Below are positions 55,201 through 64,000 of a stretch of DNA of 64,000 bases, one piece after another (positions within the stretch are counted from its first letter, which is position 1; every line of letters starts with the position of its first letter). The DNA lies in the NCBI GenBank assembly GCA_008921705.1, contig VFFE01006977.1:1-64000 (forward strand). Direction: 5' to 3'. A program made the translations under genes and the position numbers. The notes under the pieces are model-generated. The model saw only the letters and a program-made list of their open reading frames with translations. It was not told the DNA's origin and searched no databases. Source of the stretch: Burhinus oedicnemus. Its lineage: Eukaryota; Chordata; Aves; Charadriiformes; Burhinidae.

Positions 55201-55593
55201 CAGTCAAAAATCCCCCTGGAGCACCCGGCATCCGGCGCAGTCTTTAAAGCCCTGCGGAAAACTTGCGGGAAGCCATTTGGGGGACAGTAAATCAAACCGC
55301 GGCGAGGACGACAGAGGCTGCCGGCAGCGGCTGCTCTGCAATGCGGCTTGGGCTGCCGGTGCCTCGTGGCACGGCCTGGCACCCGCCGGCCGAGAGGGCT
55401 TCCCCCACGCCAGCCCTGGGGAACGTGCCAAAGTCTGAGCTCGGCCGCGTTTTAAAATCCCTGTGGAGAGCCGGACGGAGAGGAGGAATTTACCAGGTGG
55501 CCCCATGAGCAGGAGGTCTCAGGTGGCCTTTGGAAACAGGCGGTCTCATGACTGATTTTAAAACATACACAGTTTCCAGATTGTGACAGATAG

Positions 55594-56018
55594 AGAGCAG
55601 CTCTGCTGGGAGACCAGGCTGGGAGAGTTGGGGGGGTTCAGCCTGGAGAAGAGAAGGCTCCGGGGAGACCTTCCAGCCCCTTCCAGTCCCTAAAGGGGCT
55701 CCAGGAAAGCTGGGGAGGGACTCTGGATCAGGGAGTGGAGCCATAGGATAAGGGGGAACGGTTTTACACTGAAAGAGGGGAGATTTAGATGAGATATTAG
55801 GGAGAAATTCTTTACTCTGAGGGTGGTGAGACCCTGGCCCAGGTTGCCCAGAGAAGCTGTGGCTGCCCCATCCCTGGAGGTGTTCAAGGCCAGGTTGGAC
55901 GGGGCTTGGAGCAGCCTGGTCTGGTGGGAGGTGTCCCTGCCCATGGCAGGGGGGTGGAACTGGATGAGCTCTAAGGTCCCTTCCAACCCAAACCATTCTG
56001 TGATTCTGTAATTCTATG
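55594..56018 (+). mobile_element. CR1 LINE 3' end, well preserved
   Basis: Begins near gagcagctctgctgggagac, includes ggaggtgttcaaggccaggt and ggtgtccctgcccatggcag, and ends aaccattctgtgattctgta-attctatgaa. Very similar to the copies at 24 kb and 51 kb. 5'-truncated. Confidence 0.95.
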
Positions 56019-58873
56019 AAGATGTACAAAACATAGACAATTTCAAGATGTCCCTGCAGTGACTTCCCCGTCTGCAGCAGATGTGGGTCCAGCTGCTGGG
56101 TTTGCTTCGCAAAAGCCATCTCTGAAAACCACCCTCCCTTTGCAGACCTATTTCCGAGGTGAAGCTACACCAGCTCTCCCGCTGTCTTGGATATATTAAA
56201 CCCACTGCTCTTCCTTCATTTGAAATTATTGTCACCAAGCCTCCACCATGTCAAAGCCCTTTAGCTGCTCATTCCAGCTGACTTTGGCAATTAGTTTCCT
56301 TAACTTCTCAATCCGCACCGCTTGGAAATGAAACCTGTCACTGCCAATCCATTTTCCCCTCTTCCTCCCAGTTTCAAGGGAATCGGCTCCCTCACAGAAC
56401 CGAGGTATTTTCCGCAGGCTGCTCTTCTGCAGTGCCCTCGCTGCGTGTCAAAAGCAAGACGAAAATAGCATCACCTCCTGTTCGGTCAGTGAGCAAGAGC
56501 AAAACCCACCCGCTGCCGGCACAGCCCGCACGCCCCGCGCCACGGCGAGCGTCATCCCAGCGGGGGGAAAAGGGATATTTTTGTTAAAGGTACGGGAGAA
56601 GTAAGAGACATGCCTGGGATGGAGTCGTGGTTATTCTGCCGCTCCTTTGATGGGCAGTCTGTGTCCTTGTTCCGCTTCCTTCATTTCGTGCCGGGTTCCT
56701 GCTTTCGGACACAAACATCTCTGTTCTGCCGTTGACTCCATGGCACTTCCCCACCAGCTCCTCGCCCTGCGCGGTGCCAACTCCCGTTTCCATGAGTCAG
56801 CGTTTTCTCCCGCTGCCTGTCCCTCTTCCAGCCTACTACTTGCCCTTATTTATGCGATTTCCTCATTTATCTGATTTTTATCACCCCCGTGTAACAAGTT
56901 CACGGAAGAAAAAATCCATCCGAGGCTATTAACTTCAAAGATATTGCCTCCAGCGTGGGGAGAGCTGGAGCCACAAATTGCAGGATATTAAGAGAATATT
57001 CAGGGGAACATTCACTGTATCTTTGCTCGCTCTTACGCTTTCCCCAGGCCTCCTCTCCCGCACACCCTCTGACCGCTGCCGGCTCTTCATACGTCCCTCA
57101 CGACGTGTTTAAAATGAGACACGCAGCTAAAATCGGAGTCTCACAAATTTGGATCCTCTCTAAAGCCTCTTATGAAAGCACCATCACCGATCCCAGGAGA
57201 GCAAACCCAGCTACTCCACCAGGAGAAAAACCAGCCCGGTAGCCCTGATCGCCCTGGCTCGGCTGTCCTTCGATGAGCTCAGCTTCTCCAGCCGCCCCAA
57301 CCAGGGAGGAATTAATGTTCCTGCAAAACTGAGACAAGGAGGAATGTGAGCGGAAAATAAACTCTCGGGGCAGAGACAGAGCGTCAGCGCTCCAAAATCC
57401 AGGGCTGCAGCCTGGTCCAGCGTGCAATGCGGCACGATTTCTCATCTTTAACGGCAAATCCAAAATACAGGAGGTTTTGCAAGCAGACGAGAGAAAATGA
57501 CACCGAAATACCGCACGGCTGCTGGAAAGGCAGCTCTGAACCGCTCCTGACGTACTGCGCACGCGTCTCTCCATCTTTCACCATCAGACAGAAAGCAGGG
57601 CAGTCAGTTGAGAGGGACGGAGGATTTGGAGAAACCCTTTCCTTTGCCCCAAGGCCAGCCTGTCCCTGTGCCGCGGAGCCCGGTGCAGACCCGCAGCAAG
57701 CGGTCCTCCCAGGGATGGACCCGGCGGGGACCTCGCAGGGGAAAGGTCCTGCTCGGGGTGCAGGGGCTCATCGGGCCAAACAGCTGCTGGTATCACCAGT
57801 CCTCCATTTGCTCCTGGCCCTGCTCTCCGGTGTGGTGCAGACCTGTAGCCCACACTCCTTCCAGCTGGCCGTTACCTACCTAAAGCGGAAGCACGACAAG
57901 GGCGCGTGTGGCCCCGGACAGGCTTTCCCCAGCTGTCACCCAACCTCTCTCCCCGTTAAACACAAATCGTTTTGCAAACCCAGGACGTACGCAGCCGGAA
58001 GCTGCAGCTGATGCTTGCTGGGATATGATCCATCTCGGTTACCGATAACCTGCAGCACGGGGTTGTGCCAAGCAAGCTCCTCCTCAAGGACGACAACAAC
58101 ATCACCTTCCTGCCTTGGGTCACTCTGCGACCCCCCGGCACCCCTCTGTCCCTTAGAGGGTCTTTTCCCACCTTGTGTGAAAGGCGTCTGCATTTCGTAG
58201 GATGAGAAACACCTACAAAGCCCGTTCTACCAACTACCATTTTAACACCCATGTACAAGCTTCTCCCTTGTCTCTCATCAGCTTTCAGAAAGATTTGGCG
58301 TAGCCCCACTCGGGTAAAGCAGGACCGTGCTCCATCCCCACCGCAGTCAGGGGACACTAACGGCATCTCTGTTTTGCTGCATGGCTTGGAAATGTATGAA
58401 AGCCAGGCTATATACCATAAAACCTAGTTTGGTAGTAAAATTCAGGTGCCCGATCAGGAGCCAAGACAGCCAAGCTTCGCGTTTCCCCCATCGGAGATTT
58501 TTCTGGGTACTGCTGAGCAAGTCATTGAATCTGCAGAGGAGTGGGCACAAGCAACAGTATTTCCACTAGAAAAATGCAAAACGTAGAAGAAGTGGGAAGT
58601 AAATGTGTTAACATCTTCAGTGCAAACACAGAAAGACTGCGCAACCTCTGCTTCTTGCATATTCACGCGTGTTGCCAACCACTGGGGCCAAGACGTGGGT
58701 ATTGGCTCCCTGTAGAAATTGTCAGGGCTTTTTGTTGTTCAGGTCTGAACAACGGTCAGCCTGCGGCTCCCGGCACTGCAGGCTCAGGCCCAGGCAGCCC
58801 CGAGGTCTTCCTGGAGCATCCGGACTCTCTTTTTGGATGCCACACGTCAGATAATCCTAAGTTTGGAAGCATG

Positions 58874-58943
58874 CAAAAAAAACCCCAAAAAACAAAACAA
58901 AACAAAAAAAAAACCAAAAACCAAACCCAACTAAAAAAAACCC
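58874..58943. repeat. A-rich low-complexity tract
   Basis: About 70 bases of A runs broken by c or cc (aaaacaaaacaaaacaaaaa type). No flanking transposon was recognised. Confidence 0.9.
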
Positions 58944-60258
58944 AGAGAATGATAAAATTTAGCTCTTTCCAGGTTTGGTATTTTGATGGCTGGAGTGGGG
59001 ACGATTGTTCTCTGATATCTCACCTTTCTCGTAACGGAAACTCTAATCCAAAGAAACGCTCCCTAGAAAGGCGTGAGACTTCGGTACCGGCGGATGCGCT
59101 TGGGAACAAAGCGCCCGTCGACAGTGCGTGGCCGCAGGCTGCGGCGGGGCTTCACCCCGGAAAGCCACCGAGCTGCAGCTCAGTGAATCCCCTGCCCGTA
59201 CGGCATCGGCACTGCCCTCTGACAGCATCGTCGCTTCAAAAGCCAGTACTTCGAGGTCCTCCCCACGTCAGAGCCTCGGCAACACTATTCATGGTCTCAC
59301 AAGTTTTGGGTTTATTGAGTGGAGAGAGTGGATTACCTGCCACGTTCAGCTCTGAAGAGGCAGGGGTGCTCTTCCACCTTGGAAGAAACATCAGGGAGCT
59401 CAAGTGGCAGATTCTGTAGGCACGGCTCAGTTTTTGCCCAGGTATCTGCTCCACGGTTCTCCCCCACCTGTACCTGTTTTCCAAATTATTTGCAGTTTCC
59501 CGGGGGCAAAGAGCACCTTTTCTGCTTGGGTCACATTGGCCTAAAACCTGCTCTAATTGCCCAGATGTTGGGAACGGCGTTCCTTGCACCTCTGAGTAAA
59601 GCAAGAACTCATTTTGGGCAATTACAGGATTTTGTCCTGGAATGAGAAACCCCAAATCTCCAATGGCTTTAACAAGTAACGAAGAGATGGAGGGAAAAAA
59701 AATCACCCCCTTGCACCACTGACAGGAGCCAGGTGGTGGTCAGTGGCCAATACAGACGTGTGGACGGCAAGAGCAGCACAAGGCTTACAAACTGATGCCC
59801 CAAAGGGTGTTTTTCCAGAGCTACTAAGCAGATGGCTGGGATGCAGGAAGCCTGCACTCCCAGCAGGAGGAGGGCGACAAGGCTGCCGGCATTGCACATG
59901 CCAGTTCTCTTCCTGTTGTTCCAGCAGGAAGGAAGACTACAGCCATAGGACACCCAAAATAAGGAAGCAAAGACATTGGCGAGTTCCCTCGCCCGAAATT
60001 TACGGAGGGCGAGATGACAAAGATGCTGAGGCAAAAGATCACGGTGCGGTAATGGCCAACACCCAGGTGGTGTGACAGCCCTGGCACAAAACCGGTTTGT
60101 TGTCACCAGTCCAGAGGAGCCAAGGACAGAGTGAGCAGGCAACGGCTGGTGCCCCTTGCACTCCACGTCCCACACAAGAGACCTGGCCGAGCCATTCGGA
60201 CGTGTCTTTGTACAGACAGTATGAGCTTACTTAGAAAGACAGATAAAATGAAAATTAC

Positions 60259-60303
60259 CTTCCCCTTCATACAGTCTGGCTGTGTGTTTTCTTCCATTCA
60301 GTC
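60259..60303 (-). CDS. Candidate first coding exon of TSPOAP1
   Basis: On the minus strand: tttatttgtag, then gactga-ATG with 13 codons MEENTQPDCMKGK, then donor gtaatt. It leaves in phase 0, as the exon at 51562 requires. The stop just before the ATG means it could only be the first coding exon. It has no clear match to the mammalian N-terminus. Pure inference. Confidence 0.2.
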
Positions 60304-62590
60304 CTACAAATAAAGTCGCGCTGGCTCTTCGTGGCTACCGGAGGTTGGCCGTACATTCATGGTGCTTGCAGAAGACAGCACTAAGTCGTTTGCATGAGGC
60401 TGAGTGTTGCCAAGACAAGAAAAATTAATTCGCTCAGATTTTGAGCAAGATGGAATATGATCTTTTGCTAATTGGGATTGCGGGAAATGGTGTCTGTAAC
60501 AGCAAGAACTGGCTTCATTGCCCAGGAAGACTTTCTCACCCTCACAAAAGTGCCGTCTTTTGTTCTGCTGACCTACCCTTTCTGGTCAAGGGTACAGCTC
60601 TACGCACCCTCAGACATTAAATGAGTCGTTTTCCATCTTTGCCGATGGAAAATTTGAAGCTCTCGAAATGCCACGAATTCTTGCAAAAGGCACTGAGCTC
60701 GTCGGTAAATGCAGCTTGGCTGAACACTTGACATGAAGGATCTTTACCAGCATTTTATAATTCTTACTCTATCTGTGCTCTGTGTTGTCAAGCCCCACTG
60801 GGAGCAACAGGTTCTTTGGTGGACATTTAAATTCCTGCTGACTGCGGGGCTCCTTGCTTTAAGCATTTTCATTTGGGTTTTACAGAGCTACTGAATATCC
60901 TCAGCTCCATCTGACCTCAGGGGAAGCTGAGGCTTGGCTTGTAAGAAATTCAGATCCAAAGCCACCTCTTGAGATTAAGAAGTAGTCACGACAGCCAACT
61001 CCGAGCGCTCTAGTTGTGCTCCTTGCTTGTGTGGCTCATGGGATGCCAGAACAGGGACGTACGTGGTCAGCCACTGAGCTTATCCCTTCTGTAACTGCCG
61101 CTGGGGCGGTTGGGGGGTGAGTGATCCTGGGAGCGAAGGGCACAGGGAATATGCCAAAATTGAATGACTTTGCTCCTCTCCCCTCTCCCAGTTCAGGGCA
61201 TCAGGAGAGAGCCTTCACTTCAGCAACCCACCCCTAAGCCATCCCGGGTTTCCAGGACCAAAGCGGATCCCATTGGAGCCGCATCCCATAAGAGATGCAG
61301 ACAACTGAGCCCTTGTGGGAACGTGCTCGAAAATCCATCTGGCAGCATTATGGGAACTTTCCGGTTTCCAGCCAGGCTGTATCTGTGCCACTTTAACCCC
61401 GTTCTTCCTACACAGACAATGTTTTTCTCCTTCTCTGATATTCATTATTCTGACTGGGATCCTACACCTGCAGTGCCCGGAGATTCTCAGCAGGAAAGTA
61501 ATTTCTTTCCTCCTGTGTCCACACAGAAATTTTGGAAAGCAAGACCAGAGAGATTTCAAAGGCCCAGGACCAAGAAGACCTTTGTGACAGCGAGCCCCCA
61601 GGTAGCGTTACTCGGTGGGACACGTTACTCTGCAGAGGAGCTAGGAACCCTGCAGTGCATTGCAGGATGCAGGGACACACAGCAAACGGGTGGGAAGACA
61701 CGGACACAAGTCGCAACAAAGGAAATTCCCACCAGACCTATGGAGAACGTTCCTTTCCACAAGAGTGCTGCAGCTTCAGGACAGGGTGGTGGGATCCCCG
61801 CCTTTGGAGATATCGAACACTTGCCTGGTCAGGCCCTGAGCAACCTCTTCCCGCTCTGGAGCCAGCCCTGCCCGGAGCAGGGGCTGGACAGGAGGCTCCA
61901 GGTGCGTCCCCCCAATCCACCTCTCAAACTCCAGAGGTCCCTTGCCAGCTCCCAAATGGGAGAAGGGCAACAGCTCTCCACCCTCCGCACTCGGCAAGAA
62001 AGCGGGGATTAACTTGACCTACAGATAGTCTTAACATCTGCCCATAGACTGTCCCTGAGGGAATGGCAGAGCAGTAGCGGCGGAGGCTGGGACGCACGGC
62101 AAGAGCTTCATCATAAAATCAACATCTTTAATCAACCCTGTCAGCGACGAGCCCTCAGGAGGCTCTTCCCCGCACGAGGAAATCACTCCCTGGAGGCAGC
62201 TGTCCTGTTTGCATAACGCAGCGCTGACATCCCAAGGACAGATGTCCTAAAGGAAGCCCAGCTCCGGCAGCAGGACACACGCTGTTGGTAGCGCATGTCC
62301 CAGCCGGGCCAGGAAGAGCCGTGCTTTTGGAGGGGAGCTCTGTAAGTGTCCCCTCGTCCCCAGCTGTAACACAGCACCTTGCTCCCTGGGAAGGGGGTTT
62401 GAGGATGTGGCTTTCGCATCCCAGCAGCACCAGCGCTTGCTCTGCCAGGGACAGCAGCGCTGAGCTGCCTCCGGGGTCTGATCTGGAAGCCTTTCGCATC
62501 ACTAAGGACACGACTTCAGGAGGAAATGCTGGAATTTTTTCAGGAAAAGACAAGTTAGCCTTTCTGCGCATCAACATCAATGTTAAGGAT

Positions 62591-62783
62591 GGTACCGCCG
62601 TGGTACCACCAGTACCACCACAGTAACATCTCGGTACTACTATGGCACTGCCACAGTACAGCACAGTACCACCAGGTACCACAGTACCGTTGCTCTCATA
62701 CCATCATGGCACCATCAGTACCACCATGGTACTGCCCAGTACGCTGGTACACGATGACACTGCCATGGTGCTGCCACAGCCCC
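62591..62783. repeat. TACCAC/GGTAC-rich degenerate minisatellite
   Basis: About 190 bases built of diverged agtaccaccacagtacc-like units. The motif ggtac/gtacc recurs many times on both strands, giving local hairpin potential. It is not coding in any recognised way. Confidence 0.85.
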
Positions 62784-63793
62784 GTGGGAGTGGGAAGGGA
62801 AATATTAGTCACTCACCGAGCCAGGAGCCTCCAGGATCACGGGGAAACACTCCAAGCAGCCCAAGGACCAAGGGAAACAGCATGGCAGGTGCTCAGCCAC
62901 CACCACCATAGAAACCAAGCGGGGTCCTCATCCCCTCCACCACCACCCATGTGCACAGCTGGTGCGTGGGGGACCCGCTGCAGGGATCAGCGGGAGCCGG
63001 GTGCACAGCCCCCACCCCACAAGGTGCCGTTTGGATGCTGAAGCACCCACAAACACTCCTTTGCTCCAGCCACCTGCCCCCCTGTCGCTCCCAGCATTCC
63101 CACCTGGGCTGTCCCACCAAGGCAGGCCACCAGCCCCCTCCCTCGCCAGCCGGCTCTCCCAAAGCAGGAGAGGACAGTAGGTTTGGCACAACCCATTTGA
63201 CTCTCGGATGGATGGAAAAGGTGGGGTGGGAGCAGAAATGCTTCCCACTCTGCTGCCCCTTTTTTTTGGCTGAGGTGCTTCTGGAATGGCCGGGGGCTGT
63301 GGTTTGGAGGCAGAGCGAGGACTGCATGGTTATACGTGGTGTTTCCCTAAGCATGGCGATCAACAGCCCTTCCAAAGAGACACAAGAGAAACTGTGCTTG
63401 AGTGAAACCATTTTCTCTCTCAGTGGGATTCCAGCAGCTCCGTTTCTCCTGTGGGCTGGTCCCGGCTGCTCTCTGGCCGGGCTCGGGAGCACGGCACAGG
63501 CTCGGCTCAAAAACCTCCTGCTAAGCCCCCATCAGCACTGCTCAGCTCTTCTCCCCATCCGCAAGGAGAATGGGCCGAGAGCTTGTTCCTCCCATTTTAA
63601 AAGCACCACGGAGCTACCCCGGAGCCTAGGGGATCCCAGGAAGATGACTGATTTTACCCATGGGAAGGGAAGGCCAGCTGTCCCAAGCAGGATAAGCCGA
63701 TGAACTTTTGTGGCCTGGATCAAGGAGGTGAGACTCTGAGGGAGCCTTTGGGGCTGTTTTCAGAGCTGTGCGAGGGGCTGGGCATTGCGTTAC

Positions 63794-63928
63794 CTTGAGG
63801 TGCCCCAGTGCTGTCTGCAGGGATGGGTTCCCACTGCAGTGCTGGTGCCCCGAGCCCTCCCGGGCCACCCTGAGCAAAGAGGGGATGCTCTGGAAGGGGG
63901 TGGTGGTACATCGCGTCCCCGCCACTAC
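63794..63928 (-). other. Exon-like segment with good splice sites (possible 5' exon)
   Basis: On the minus strand, acceptor agcggctctgcag at 63929 and donor CTCAAG/gtaacg at 63793 bound 135 bases with open frames. An ATG at about 63912 opens a frame that leaves in phase 1; another frame is open throughout in phase 0. No protein match. It could be a 5' UTR exon. Inference. Confidence 0.25.
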
Positions 63929-64000
63929 CTGCAGAGCCGCTGGTGCTGCCGGACCAAGGAGATGCCACGGGAACGGCTCAGCCTGTGCTGGTGCAGGGGC

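Larger units (their letters stand above)
51563..64000. other. Upstream region or large first intron(s) of TSPOAP1
   Basis: About 12.4 kb. It holds a CR1 (55594-56018), a triplet repeat with a TATA-like site (52.2 kb), an A-rich low-complexity tract (58874-58943), a TACCAC-rich repeat (62591-62783) and two exon-like candidates on the minus strand (60259-60303, 63794-63928). Long open frames on + (51920-52882, 61164-62012) match no family I know. No second gene is supported. Confidence 0.6.

Noticed and set aside
56014..56119. Minus-strand ATG frame MAFAKQTQQLDPHLLQ after a ttttcag site as a possible 5' exon
   Set aside because: No acceptable donor follows before the CR1 insertion, and it runs into the repeat.
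61164..62012. 282-codon open frame on the + strand, with a second long overlapping frame at 61532-62017
   Set aside because: No family resemblance, no domain or splice structure, and two overlapping frames of similar length suggest chance openness in GC-rich DNA. Cross-species substitution pattern would decide.
51563..64000. Looked for the miR-142 hairpin, which lies upstream of TSPOAP1 in mammals
   Set aside because: Neither the cataaagtagaaagcac arm nor its complement was seen on either strand. It may lie beyond the right edge.

Overview
This window is vertebrate DNA, almost certainly from a bird. It has split exons with GT-AG introns, several CR1-type LINE 3' ends with the usual avian tail of ATTCTATGA-like octamers, and GC-rich CpG-dense stretches. 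Gallus-specific signs are absent and the CR1 copies look like those of many neoavian genomes, but the order cannot be fixed from sequence alone.

One gene explains nearly all the coding signal: the minus-strand orthologue of TSPOAP1 (also called RIMBP1, BZRAP1 or PRAX-1), a RIM-binding protein. I placed 28 exons by hand between 51562 (5') and 2065 (3'). Splice phases agree at every junction except one, which needs a small extra exon. Two further short exons are proposed: an 18-nt microexon at 27607-27624 and a 23-nt (or 35-nt) exon ending at 10099. With both, the joined coding length is 5868 nt (1956 codons) with no stop. All placed exons use GT-AG.

Protein order, N to C: coiled-coil region (51.6-27.2 kb); Ser-rich linker (26.7-25 kb); SH3-I (25.0-21.4 kb); three fibronectin III domains (21.4-17.9 kb); a long low-complexity linker with acidic runs (17.9-9.7 kb); SH3-II (9.6-9.1 kb); a proline/basic linker (6.9-6.5 kb); SH3-III (5.4-2.1 kb). 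RIM-binding proteins sit at the presynaptic active zone, where the SH3 domains bind proline motifs in RIMs and voltage-gated calcium channels.

The gene is incomplete at both ends. The N-terminal coding exon(s) lie upstream of 51562, and two exon-like candidates are noted at 60259-60303 and 63794-63928. The short last exon, which in mammals adds a basic tail, was not found. A strong CpG island (about 42.0-42.9 kb) lies inside an intron and carries a consensus minus-strand splice donor, suggesting an internal promoter for a shorter transcript.

The rest is intron or upstream DNA with CR1 copies, simple repeats, a 12-bp minisatellite at the left edge and a TACCAC-rich repeat near 62.6 kb. I saw no tRNA, rRNA, CRISPR array, virus-derived gene or second protein-coding gene. 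I looked for the neighbouring mammalian miR-142 hairpin and did not see it. This looks like a normal, informative vertebrate locus rather than a new system.
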